Assembly (NCBI GenBank): GCA_023053575.1
Contig: JAKZAP010000009.1
Coordinates: forward strand, 20,999,869 to 21,063,868
Direction of reading: 5' to 3'
DNA from: Branchinecta lynchi
Lineage: Eukaryota; Arthropoda; Branchiopoda; Anostraca; Branchinectidae
Length of the DNA: 64,000 bases
Positions 9,500 to 20,366 of this stretch are shown here, piece by piece (within the stretch, counting starts at the first letter, position 1; each line of letters starts with the position of its first letter). Made by a program: the position numbers and the translations under genes. Below the pieces are notes generated by a model that did not search any database, was not told where the DNA came from, and saw only the letters and a list, made by a program, of their open reading frames with translations.

Positions 9500-10351
9500 C
9501 CTCTTGTAACTAGTAAATTTGTTCCGCTTCCTCCTTGGTAGTCTTGAAAAATCTGTGCCTGTAACTAGACAGCGAAACCAAAAGATAAACCAACCAGAAA
9601 CCACCAGAAACAAGAGCTACGAGCTCATATGGCATTTGTACGAGTAGGCTGTAAAAGAAAGTAGATGAGAACGTCACAAAATACACCCGCCATCCAAAAA
9701 TGCGGTTCGGAAATAGAAATAGGATATTTAGTTTCACTCATTTCTGAGCAGTTCCGGCATCGTCTCGATTGTCTGTAGCAAATGCACATGACTATTTAAA
9801 ACTTTCATCCCAATAAATCCATTTGTTTGATTCCTAGACGTGCTACACGATTTCCGGTACTCACTCTATCTCCACCTACCGTGGCCGAATCTGGTTCGGA
9901 ATAAAAAAAAAATCGACCACCTAAAGCATCTTCTTTTATACCATCTATCAAGTTTCACTCGAATCTGAGCATTTTTGGAAAGTTCCGGTATCCCCCCCCC
10001 CCTTCCCACCAACGTTGTCGGAGCCGGTTCGAGCCCAATCTCTTAATTCCCTGTTCCTGTCCATCAAGTTTTACTGAAACTGGAGCATAGCCTATCTGCA
10101 GGTTTCCAGTACCCCCTTCCTTGGCCGAATCCGGCCCGGACGCCAAATAACAAATCTAGGCCGCATAAACTCGGCACTGTCGAATTTACATCTCATTCGG
10201 TCCATCCGTTTGGTTTGTGTGCCCCAATTCCCCTAATCGTGGTCGCATACGGTTCGAATGCATGTTTTACATGTCGAGGCCATCGATTCGTATCACCCAT
10301 GAAGTTTCACTCGAATCAGACCCCTCGTTCGCAATTTATAGAAGTCAATTT
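9500..10351 (-). repeat. Partial copy of the 2-kb element seen at 49983-51974
   Basis: It reads as the reverse complement of 51140-51975. The GAGCTACGAGCTCATATGGCA end is at about 9613, followed by CCATCCAAAAATGCGGTTCG, a poly-C run and the CGAATCTGGTTCGGAA and CCGGTTCGAG monomer cores. It runs into the assembly gap, so its far end is unknown. Confidence 0.8.
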
Positions 10352-10451
10352 NNNNNNNNNNNNNNNNNNNNNNNNNNNNNNNNNNNNNNNNNNNNNNNNN
10401 NNNNNNNNNNNNNNNNNNNNNNNNNNNNNNNNNNNNNNNNNNNNNNNNNNN
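10352..10451. other. Assembly gap (100 N)
   Basis: Exactly 100 N, the usual placeholder for a gap of unknown size. The left flank is a dispersed repeat and the right flank is within 31 bases of a candidate exon, so the true distance is not known. Confidence 0.99.
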
Positions 10452-10481
10452 AAAGAGATTAGTAACAGATCGTAGACCTAC

Positions 10482-10709
10482 CTCTTTTGAAGATTTTGTC
10501 TAAGTTCAAGTTCTCCAGCTTCACTCCCAGCAAATACACAAAAGTGTTGGCAAAGTAGGAACAGGTATCATCCATGTGCTTCAAGATGGTGAATGACTCT
10601 CCTACCTCATCTACCACCAGCAGGTATTCCCTCTCCATATCGGGATGTTCTGTTAAATGTTTTAAGTACGTATCAAACACGAATGTGGAGACATTCCAGC
10701 TGATTTGCC
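10482..10709 (-). CDS. Orphan internal exon, unknown protein
   Basis: On the minus strand a strong acceptor (CTTCATCCTTTAG) precedes 228 open nt ending at donor AAGAG|GTAGGT. The peptide starts QISWNVSTFVFDTYLKHLTE and contains DMEREYLLVVDEVGESF and YFANTFVYLLGVKLENLNLD. It has ordinary amino-acid composition, alternating hydrophobic pattern and one helix-like Leu-rich end, unlike the repeats around it. I do not recognise the family. The remaining exons would lie across the gap (3') and above 10.7 kb (5'). The exon enters with two bases of a split codon, so it does not join in phase to the exon-like ORF at 13025. Confidence 0.5.
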
Positions 10710-10989
10710 CTAAAGGATGAAGATCAAACATTACAGAAAGTCCAAGTCACAAGTAATTGCTGCTATCTACCATCGTATCTATCCAGCCACGGGCTTTGGT
10801 ATTTCAATATGACGGGGGAATATTCCCTGGGCTCATATAGACCTATAGAAGTGACAACACTCAATTTGTCTAAAATTAAAGCTGTACTTATTAATGAATA
10901 TTAGTTTGTGAGTAGCTCCCGGCCTTTCAGCTATCGGATAAATAATAATATAATTATAAAAATACAAATTTTTGGTATATATATATTTT

Positions 10990-11160
10990 TTTTTTTTGGT
11001 GTGAGATAGAGTGAGAAGTGTGATGGCATCCGTTTCTTCTGGTTTGTTTATTTATCCCGGTTTTCGCCCGGCTTTCGAGCCAGTCTCCCTGCTGGGGACG
11101 TTATGTGAATATTGTTAAATATGTATGTTTAAATAATAAAAGAACTTGAACTTGAACTTG
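10990..11160 (+). mobile_element. LINE 3' end with (GAACTT)n tail
   Basis: A 3' UTR-like stretch (TTATCCCGGTTTTCGCCCGGC, CTGCTGGGGACGTTATGTG) ends in AATAATAAAAGAACTTGAACTTGAACTTG. Short repeated hexamers at the 3' end are typical of CR1/L2-like LINEs. No coding part remains. Confidence 0.6.
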
Positions 11161-11259
11161 TCAACAAAAACCGACATGGAAACCAGTTATCTATGTAAAG
11201 ATTACCTATTAAAAGATCTGAGACCTGATGATCTAAAAAACCTCTTTATATGACCAAGC

Positions 11260-11400
11260 ACACTGTAAAAATTGGAGTATTTGCTACTAATTCTCTAAAA
11301 AGATAATCTTATCTCTAATTTGGATTAAAAGTAGAGATAAGATTAATCACAGTGGCAAATACTGCAGTTAACTTTAACCCTTACTCTCATTTCAATCCTA
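11260..11400. mobile_element. MITE, CACTGTAAAA family
   Basis: Starts CACTGTAAAAATTGGAGTAT and continues as TTTGCTACT, AATCTTATCTC, GATAAGATTAATC and GGCAAATACTGCAGTTAAC. The same inverted AATCTTATCTC/GATAAGATTA core occurs at 26218-26557 and 57557-57717. The right terminus is missing here. Confidence 0.7.
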
Positions 11401-12639
11401 ACGCAAGACGATGGATGAATCTCTACATCCTTGTAGAAGCTCTAGCTTTTCGATTTGTCATACTGGTATAAAATAATATCAATCAATCAATCAATCAAGT
11501 TTAATTCGAATAGCTAAAAGCTAGAAAAGGAATACAAATTTACAAAATACACAGACACACAAGAAACAAATTAATTAATACACTTACAAGAAATTACCAG
11601 AAATATATGATGGGATGAAACTACGTAAAAATTGGGTAGAAGAATTAGCGGGATATGGGGAAAACTGATTGCCAGTATTCTATATATAATATTATGGAGA
11701 TGATTGCCAGAAACTATTAGACTTTCTAAAGAGAGAAAAGTTCTGAAATGGATCTCAAAAACTGAACCTGATCTAACAATTTATATTTCCTTTCTCTCTA
11801 ATTTCATTAGTAAAAGCTATTTTTGGTTTACAAGATCTGACTTAGATAAGAATAAAATACCAGACTGAAGCATTCTGGCAGTTTAGTTTAAAAGTATAAA
11901 CACTAGGGTAACTATCCTAGTTCCCGAACGATTTTCACATTTACTGGCCGGTTTCTTTTTAAAAAATTGCAAGAAATTTCTCCGAGCAGATAGAAGAAAA
12001 CTCTCATCAACTGATCATTCGTTGTAAGACTGGCTTACTTACTGGTACATGCCAACTTTCTAGTTTGAAGCGGTTGGTCGTAACCATACTTTTTTCGAAC
12101 TATAGTATCATTTCTCAGTTTCCGAACGCCTAGAGATCAGAAAACCGTTCGGAAACCAATGTTCGGAACCCATGTTCCAGTTCCCGAATTTTTCGTCTCA
12201 GTTACCAACTTAGAATCAAAAGCGAAACTGATTGTCGGTTCAGTTTCTAAACAGCAAACTGTGTCTTCATAGCCGCAGCACTTGGGTAACAATAGTTGAA
12301 GGTTAGCTGTGTTCGTATTCGTCATTCCAACCATTGTTTTACTACAAGCATATTTTTTATAACGCTGTTTATGTACGGCGTTAGACTGCCGAGAGTAAGA
12401 TATTTTCTTTGTTCGGTTGAACTGCCGTTTCATTCATCATTAATGAAACGACGAACTAAGGTGGAAAGTAAGTTTCAGTATTTTGGTTCGGTAATTAGAA
12501 GCGAAATTTCAATATTCTAAAAAAAAAAAATTGTTAATCAAGTTTAGTTTTTCTCCAACAGGTATGTAATGTATATCCTCCTATGACACATGGTAAGTAT
12601 TATTACAATAATCTTCACACAGAAAATTAGTGGTGGAAA

Positions 12640-12745
12640 TGGGAGGATGATATGCAGTCGTGTCAGCCTCCAGAGAGGATGATATGAAGTCATCAGCTTC
12701 CAGAGAGAATGCTATGAAGTCATCAGTCTCCAGAGACGACCTCTG
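12640..12745. repeat. Short tandem repeat, ~35-bp unit, three copies
   Basis: The unit CCTCCAGAGAGGATGATATG with AAGTCATCAG is repeated three times with small changes, inside the TIR element. No function is apparent. Confidence 0.75.
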
Positions 12746-13024
12746 TTCGACAAGGTTATAACACGAGGCCTACTGAATACACAAGGCCTACTGAATTTCT
12801 GGTCTTCACCTGACTTTGTCATAGTATGGACCAAGCACAGTAAACCAAAAAGATCAATTCAGAATGCAAGATCTTCAAAACCCGAACCACTTGATCAAGG
12901 AATTATAAACAGTACAGATAAGTCATTTTTTTTCTAGATTTCGTATGAATTAATATTCCAGGATGAAAACAGATTTATCGTAGTTTTCAACCCTATCTCA
13001 CCACTAAATTAAATCTTGGCTTAC

Positions 13025-13249
13025 AGGGCCCCATCTGGAGTAGTCTTGGTACTTGTACTTCAGTAAAACATAGAAGTACTTGGCACAACACTCCCCAGAA
13101 CGTTCATCCCACATATTCTTCTCCTTCGGATTCATAGACCGTAAGTTCGAGAACCGGGATTGTTTTTCCGAACGATTGTTCTTCAACCGTTCGGGGACCA
13201 GAAATGTGTCTTTCTGATCGACGTCCAGTCTTTCCGTTTTCTTTAAAGC
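13025..13249 (-). CDS. Exon-like ORF inside the TIR element, unknown
   Basis: Minus strand: acceptor TTATTGTTCAG|GCT, 75 open codons in phase 0, then CCT|GTAAGC, a usable donor. If not spliced there it stops after six more codons. The peptide begins ALKKTERLDVDQKDTFLVPE and ends AKYFYVLLKYKYQDYSRWGP. It might be a piece of the element's own protein or a captured host exon. It contains the element's CGTTCGG box, which argues for the former. No family recognised. Confidence 0.35.
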
Positions 13250-13844
13250 CTGAACAATAAGCAAAATAACTTGATAAACAATTTATTAGAGCGGTCCTAG
13301 GCGATGAAACTTAAAAAAAAACGGTCAGAAACCACAGAAATAGGGATTCGAGTATATCATTCAGAAGCTCGAAAACGCATGCAACCAATTTCCGTACGAT
13401 AGTACCCTCGGCAAAAATTGTATAAATATGTTACAGGATGCGACATCAATAAAATGTGACATGCGTTTTGCACAGAAAGATGCCCTCTTTCGAATGGTGG
13501 CAAACTTTTATTTAAAAACTTAGCAAAACAGAAGCAAACTAACTGCAGAAGACCTCTTTCCAAGTATCAGATTTACTTTCTGTTTCTTTTATTCTTTTCG
13601 AGTGCGAGTTAACGGAGGAACGGAACGAGTAAGGACAAAAACGCACCATTACTGAATGATAATAAGCGCGAACTTAAAAATTTTATCCCAGCCTGCAAGC
13701 AGCAGCTAGAGGATTATGATTTTTTTTTTCCGAACATCGAACTCATTGAGAGGTAGGACTTTTGGTAACTAGGATAGTTACCCTACATTGATGTTACCTG
13801 AGTTTAAATTACGCTACTTGCTGTGACTGTTTCAGGAAATGGTA

Positions 13845-14091
13845 TAGTAGAGATATGCTTATGTGAACAGTTGCTTTAATGTGAACAGTGCAATTTTGGA
13901 CTAAATGGCAGAATGAAGATCCAAAATACCTACACAGGTGTTTTCAGATGCCCTTAATTACCTATTTTGGCTAAGTGGTGGTTAGCTTTGGACCTTGCTT
14001 GCTGGACCTGCTTTGGACACAACAAGTGCATGAAACAGTGAAAATGGCGAAGTCCACTGTCAACAAAGTTCACATAAGCATACCTCTGCTG
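13845..14091. mobile_element. 247-bp MITE with 24-bp TIRs, TA target site
   Basis: The left end TAGTAGAGATATGCTTATG... and right end ...CATAAGCATACCTCTGCTG are inverted repeats over 24 positions with two mismatches. TA flanks both ends. It belongs to the same family as the larger element that starts 489 bases further on. Confidence 0.75.
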
Positions 14092-14579
14092 TAGTTCTTC
14101 CTACTAACCTCCTAAAAAGCTGAAAGTAGATCAAAACACCCACAAAAAGAACAATTCCATGAAACTCTTCTGAAGTAGTGGAGCAATGAGACCAAAGATT
14201 TTGATGGATGCCTTCTTATCAGCACCCTTTTTTTGTTTATTTTGATCACAGATGAAGGGCTAAAGACGCTAAAGTGCTTGATCTGGTCAAAACAATGTTT
14301 GATAGAATTCAAAACCACTGCCATACAAGATATCGGCCAACGAGTTACTTGCGGAATTATCGGCAACAGCTGTGGTTGCGACAGACAAAGGACGGCAACG
14401 GCGCAATAATATTGATTTTCAACACAGCAGCAACAGTTATTACGAACACCGGAAAAGGCGGAAAAGCAAGAAAGCATCGTAACAGTCTGTGAGTTAATTT
14501 CTATAGTTTTTCAGTGGATAGCTACTCGTTACTTGCAGCGACTCTTCGAAGTTCTTGTTTTTGAAAGTACACTAGCCTA

Positions 14580-15940
14580 CAGTAGAGGTATGCTTATGTG
14601 AACGTTTGTTGACATCGGATTTCGCCGAAGAAAACAATTAAACCATACCAGGCAACTTTTTGGGCTTTCTACTTATCAGAAACGTTGAATTTACATCTAG
14701 ATTAACCAGATTTCATCACAAGTTTGAATCTTTTGGCTTTGTTTTACTCTGATTCTTCTTATAAGATCCAGACAGTCCGAAAAACGGCACCTAGCGTTCC
14801 GAAATTAAGCGCATTTTTGTCAACAGGTGCGCTAGGCTAGATCAAGCAGACCGAACGAGAGTGAACGGCAGGTGCCTCCCGCTATGTTCCCGTGACGTGA
14901 ATCGGGTTTCCGTGTGATTGTGAACAGGAGTTATAAACTCGAAAAAATGGGCTGACAAAGAAAAAACAACTAAAAACGGACAATGTAGCAAGGGGACGTT
15001 TTCGTGTGGATGGCTGTACAGCTGAACGGGTGATCTCGTGCACACGAAAATGAGAAAACGGATAGGGCCTTGAACGGCTGAGGAAGATGGGCTCCGTCCA
15101 TGCAAAAATACCCATTTAGCTGGATGCGAGCATATGAGTGGAAGGTCTACACAATATCCCTGTTCAGCTAAACGCTGCCCTCGGAGCGGTGTTGAACTGG
15201 AGGCATCCGTCGAGCTGGATTGCCCGTTCACCTGTTCATCCGTTTACGGGAAAAATGACAAAAAGATCGACGACATCCCAGCGGCATCCACTCGAAAATG
15301 TCCGTCAAGCTCGACGGGACCAGAGCCAGCCACGCGAAAACGTCCCCCAACATTCGCGTTAGTGTGAACCCATTCGCAAGAATTTTTTTTACGCAAGAAA
15401 CGTCCCGTAACAACGGACACAAATGTAACTATGCTCATATTCAAGCAGTTCTCCGCAGCAAAATACGAAACTAGTCAGTACCTTGACCGCTGCTCTTCCC
15501 CAACTGACAAAGCTAATTGTGTTCATTCACACAGTTACGTAAAACTAATTAATCACACACAGATACACAAAAAACATAACGCAATAAAATACCATTAGCC
15601 ACCGCGAATTGCATGACATCTGGCCGAGAAAGGGGCGCATAATTTCACTGTGAGAGTAGCGAGTCCGAACCGACAGATGGCTCTATCCGAAGCTATTTCC
15701 TTCGCTAATGATGAATCCGAACCAACAAAAGGAAGAAAGAGAAGTTTTTAAATAGGAAACTTAATTTCAATAAAAATATTTTAGTTGTTCTTTAATGCCA
15801 GAAGGATTGCTGAAACAGTTAGCTGTTCAATGATATAAAGTTTGTTATTTTTCCTTTCTCTTTGGCTGTTTTAGAAGCCAGAAACAAAGACAAGGTATGG
15901 AAAAATCTAGAGAGGTGTTCACATAAGCATACCTCTACTG
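14580..15940. mobile_element. 1.36-kb non-autonomous element, same TIRs as 13845
   Basis: The ends CAGTAGAGGTATGCTTATGT and its inverted partner ACATAAGCATACCTCTACTG match exactly over 24 bases and are flanked by TA. The interior (14840-15450) is richer in GC than its surroundings and has several GTGAACGG/CCGTTCAC boxes. Its ORFs are short and overlap on both strands, with no transposase signature. The 13845 copy is a short derivative. Confidence 0.75.
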
Positions 15941-15949
15941 TACTAAGGG

Positions 15950-17130
15950 GTATCCAACCTCAGAGAAGAGTTCAAATTTCCAGAGAAGGCTTTCCTTCAG
16001 AATAATCTTTCTGGCTTATGAAGGAACCAACAAATATGACAAACATACTATATTGGATTGAAGCTCAATGGTTTACATATTGGATACAAAAATACTGCTT
16101 CTGTATGTCTAGCTAGATCAAGATAATTTTCTTTTCAAAAGATCCCTTCATTCTAATCTCTGTTGACTACAAATGATGAAAAAGGTAGAGCTAGCAAACT
16201 CGATAGCCAGAATATCCCTTTTCAAAGCAGCTTCAAAACAAAGTAAAGGCACATTGAATAGTGACTGTTCAAAAAAGTCATATTTTGCCTCCTGACCGTC
16301 AGCAACCATCAGGGCAGCCTGTACATTTCATTGTAACATTTCCAGCAGGAATCAAGTTAGGTAGTTTAAAAATAAGGTCAGGTTTCCCTCACATGGGCCT
16401 TTTTATTCATTTAGGCCTTTTTTTTATATCCTTGCACAAATGGTATGGCATACCTCCAGGAGTGATAAGCATGGGTATCATGCCTGGGGATTCCTCCCCC
16501 AATGTTGTCTGCCAGCTGCATTTTTTTTTTTTTTAATTGTAAATTTTTCTTTAAAACATTCAGTTTTTTTAATATCAGCCAAAGTTTGTCAATAGTAATT
16601 TTTCTGCAAAAACAGTCAGTAAAATTGACTAGCCAGCCAGCCATATTACATATTAACATATTAGATAAAAAAAATACTTTTTATAGTAAGTATCAACTGA
16701 AACAGACCACTTGGCTTGTGACTCATGCCCACCCAAATGAAATATTTCCAAGAATTATTTATATTGATTGAATAGCATACAGGAGGGTTATTCAATGTCA
16801 GACAACATTTCAAATTTCCGGAGTTTTCCTTCAGAATAATCTGTCTGGATTAAAAAGGAACCAACAAATATGACAAACATATTAGATCAAAGCCAATTGA
16901 ATGATGTTCATATTCAAAAAATAAATGTTGTTTCAATATTTCTAGTTAAACATATATTCTGTTCAAACAAGATCACCTAATTCTAATTCTAACCTTAGTT
17001 CGAATTCCTCTAAAATCCCTTTTCAGGGCATTTTAAAAACAAAGAAATGGCACAGAGAGACTCTTGAAAAAATACGTCACTTTTCGTTTTAACATTTTCA
17101 CAGCAACATTTGAAATTAGTGTAAAAATGA
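15950..17130. repeat. Diverged direct duplication (~840 bp apart)
   Basis: 15950-16390 and 16785-17130 share blocks in the same order: TTCAAATTTCC, CCTTCAGAATAATCT, GGAACCAACAAATATGACAA, ATCCCTTTTCA and AGGTCAGG. Between them is a T-rich stretch holding part of the CTGCAAAAACAGTC repeat. No coding potential. From 17131 to 18300 I see nothing identifiable. Confidence 0.65.
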
Positions 17131-18309
17131 GGTCAGGAACCCCTCCTCTACAGTATTTACTTTTACCACTGTATGCTACTATTAGCAAGACATGATGCTA
17201 GTAGATACTACTGCTTAAGATTGGCCTAGTCTGAAGCACATTAAATGATAGTATTCTGTACTATTACATATCAATACATGCAACTTTTGTGTACAGCTAT
17301 CGAATGACTACACAGGCTACAAATTTTTCATTGGTAATCACTCCCCAGTTCTCACCAGGTTCCCATGGAACAGGAATCTTTTATTCAATGCAAACATGGT
17401 TTTACTTGGACTTGTATTATAAGCTAGGTAGCTAGCTGTTGTGCAGTTCTTTTGTTTAATAGGTGGTCAGACTCAGTTGACATTTCATTAGGTTGGCAGA
17501 TAGCAAAAAATCATCTGATATACCAAACTGAAGTGCAGAAACAGTAATGAATTTTGGTTTAGAAAGTATAGTGAACTGTAACACCTTTGGAGAATAAGGG
17601 GTACACATACATATGAGTACCCTTCTCACCCCTGTAGGCATGCCATCCCGTTTTTCTATGGTTATAAAAAAGGCCTTTGTGTAGGTCGGATAAGTTTTCG
17701 GGAGTTTTCTCATTGAATTTTGGTGTAGGCTGTCACGTCTTAAAAATGGATTGCCACTGGCTAGACCTAGTATCAGAGCCAAAAATTAAGTGGAAACTGT
17801 ACTACAAGATGGGTTGCAGCCTGAAATTACATATCTTTAATTGCCTTTAAGTAAATTTCATTTTTGTTTTAAATAATTTAATTATTGAAGATTCTTGAAA
17901 ATATTTGAAATGCCTTTCTGTGTTATCCTACCTGTCAAGTAAAATCTTACTATTTTTATACCTAGTACCAGTGTGTTTAAACTGCTTGCTGTTTTGTATT
18001 TGCTCTTTGAAGGGTTTTTTCTGTTGTTTGGAACTTGGGACTACTGTAAGTACTCTACTTGAAGATGCTGTTAAAGGTGTTGCCAGGTTGTAGGTTTATT
18101 AAGTTTTTTCTCAGATAAGATTTCAACTAGCTAGTCAGCTGCAGTGGAAGCTGTTCGTGATTTCCTTTTGCTGCAAATGTATTATTTTATCACTACATTA
18201 GCCTAATTTGTTAACCATTTCTAGCCTCAATTTCGTATTTTTTAGTGTGTTTTTTTAGCCAGCGAGAACTCACAGAAGGATATTTGATGGTGCAAAAGGG
18301 TTGTGTCAG

Positions 18310-18710
18310 TTGAATCTTATTAAGCCTGTATTTTGGCTCGTCTTGGCATGGGTCCTCTTCAGGCTAACACTGGAAAATAAACTTAGAAAATGAAAAAGCA
18401 CAACAGTGTCCAAGAGTGCACAAATGTAGCTCTAATAATGTTCAGCGGATGTGTCCGTTTTGCACTGTCAAGTATGATTTGCAGTCAGCTTGGGACTGGG
18501 GATTTCTTGGAATCAGTCAATTAAAAAAAATAGTCGGTTTCTCGTTAAAATAGTCGATTGTTGCTTACAAATATTTCTTCAAATTAGCCGATTTTTCGGC
18601 AACACCGTCTTTTTTTCTGCAAAAACATTCAGTAAAAATGACAAGTCAGTCGGTAAAAAGCTTGCCCCCTCCCCCAAACATTTTGGCTAGTAACGTCTCT
18701 GACTGTAGCT
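18310..18710. repeat. Decayed PLE terminal repeat plus dispersed repeat
   Basis: 18330-18365 is a worn minus-strand version of the PLE core (GGGTCCTCTTCAGG). TCCGTTTTGCACTGTCAA and GCAGTCAGCTTGGG near 18448-18496 are also PLE-end sequences. 18510-18710 is the CTGCAAAAACA repeat also seen at 1420. From 18711 to 19396 nothing identifiable. Confidence 0.5.
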
Positions 18711-19396
18711 AGCCTGGTGAATATATAGCCCACAAAAGCTTTTAACAAATTGGGCCCTCTGCTCCTTTAAGTAGTCTAAACCAAAGGAATGTTAGACTCC
18801 TAATCACAAAAATTTCTTGTTCCTAGTATACATATTTAAACAAAGTTTCATGGGATGCAAGATAAAAACAGACAGTGTGGGGAAATCTATGGGATATGAT
18901 TCCTGTAGTTTTGCATTACACTTGCTCTGTGCCAAGTGATCGGGAAGTCTGCTTAGCACCAACATGGTATGGATCTAGGAGATAGGTAGTTCCTAAGACA
19001 GTGTAGGATTTTGTGTTTACCTCAAAGCACTTATTTTGTGCTTCTGGCTTTTCTCCAGTCATAATTCTATATGCTTGTGACCTCTTTCACGGAGCCTACG
19101 ACTAAACCGAATTTCCGTACAGTTTTCTTACAACTGACAGGCATTGTGGCGTGGGTGGTAGATTGTAAAAGTCCTTGGCACTAGATTTGAAGATCAGCTC
19201 CTAAGCTAGGATAAGTTAGAATTAGTCTTACTGCAAGAGTCCACACTTTCTTATGTATCACCATGTAATCAGTTAATTCTTGTAGATGCTTTTTTTTCTC
19301 ACTTAGAATGTGCTGCATGTGTAGTCAGAACCTGCACTCCTGATCGACTTGAAGGTTGCTGATAGCAAACTGGGTTTGTATGAGTTGAACATTCAA

Positions 19397-20010
19397 GGAT
19401 GTTTCTATAAAAAAAATTAAGAATCATGTGGTATTTCAAAAAAGTATTTTTTTTGCTGTGGTTGTAATCATGTTGCACCACATCATCGTAAAGATATAGG
19501 CCCATATTAGAAGTCTGACAGCAGGATCTGCTACTGAGGAAAAGGTCTACCTAATCAGGTGGTGCCATTCCATATTCTTAGACTGTGTACAAAGTTTTAT
19601 TACCGTGTGGAAACTTGTTATTTTCTGCTTTTGCTTATCCCGTTTTAGCCATTGCAGCATATGGTTTCTGAATCTGGACATTAAATTTTGTAGTTCAGTG
19701 CTTTGAAGGATTTTTTTTATGAAAAATTTAGGAATCCTGTCGTATTTTAATGAAAGGATTTTTTGTGTGTGGTTGTAACCAAATTGCACCACAACATCCT
19801 AAAGAAGTAGGCCCATATTGTACTGAAGCGGTATCGGCTACAGAGGGAAAGGTCTACCTAATTAGGTTGTGCCATTCCATAACTCCTAGACTGTGTGCAA
19901 AGTTTTATTACCATGTGGAAACATATGATGTTCTGCTTTGGCTTATCTGATTTCAGCCATTGCAGCAATTAGTGTCTGAATCTGGACATTAAATTTTATA
20001 GTTCAGTGCT
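19397..20010. repeat. 308-bp tandem duplication upstream of the main gene
   Basis: Two direct copies with matching blocks: GTGGTTGTAA, TTGCACCACA, GGCCCATATT, GGTCTACCTAAT, GTGCCATTCCAT, AAAGTTTTATTACC and TCTGAATCTGGACATTAAAT. Equivalent positions are 308 bases apart (for example 19580 and 19888). It ends about 190 bases before the first recognised exon, so it lies in the 5' intron or promoter. Confidence 0.85.
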
Positions 20011-20197
20011 TTGGAAAAAAGCAAGCAGATACGATTAGCAGCTTTTAAGCAAACACTTGGACTTACTAGGACCCTCACACAAGTCAATTCTTGCCCCCTG
20101 TAAAGGAGGTTTCCCAGCAATGCAGTCAGTCCAAGTTATCTGCTTTTATGATCGCCGAATTTGTAACCCTCCTCATTCTGAAATTCTTCTGTTTCAG

Positions 20198-20366
20198 TTC
20201 TTCGGCATTAAGTCATTTGAAAAGCCTACACTCGCTCAAACCTCAAAAATGATGCGTGGTAATCGAGGTCGAGGTGGTGCACCTCCAGCCCGTGGACGCG
20301 GGTCTTTTAACAGGGCCCCAGGCCCTTCACCCTCCCTATTTGCGGGAGCGGGATCCTTTGGGTCAG
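20198..20366 (+). CDS. Main gene exon 1 (5' UTR and start)
   Basis: The acceptor TTCTTCTGTTTCAG ends at 20197, implying an upstream non-coding exon that I could not place. Coding starts at 20249 with two ATGs in a row and encodes MMRGNRGRGGAPPARGRGS and on to GSFGSG. The donor is CAG|GTAACA after one base of a codon. The frame is also open upstream of the ATG, so a longer N-terminus cannot be excluded. Confidence 0.75.

Larger units (their letters stand above)
11906..13783. mobile_element. 1.88-kb element with 17-bp perfect TIRs and TA target site
   Basis: The left end GGGTAACTATCCTAGTT (11906-11922) and the right end AACTAGGATAGTTACCC (13767-13783) are perfect inverted repeats, each flanked by TA. 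TA duplication suggests the Tc1/mariner group or its non-autonomous derivatives. The interior contains repeated CCGAACG/CGTTCGG boxes, a short tandem repeat and an exon-like ORF, but no transposase I recognise. Arms this perfect imply a relatively recent insertion. Confidence 0.7.

Noticed and set aside
14842..15444. Overlapping ORFs of 64-129 residues on both strands
   Set aside because: They overlap in several frames, have skewed composition and lie inside a MITE-like element. No domain signature.
17456..17782. 108-residue minus ORF
   Set aside because: No splice sites, domain motifs or composition to support it. It sits in otherwise featureless AT-rich DNA.
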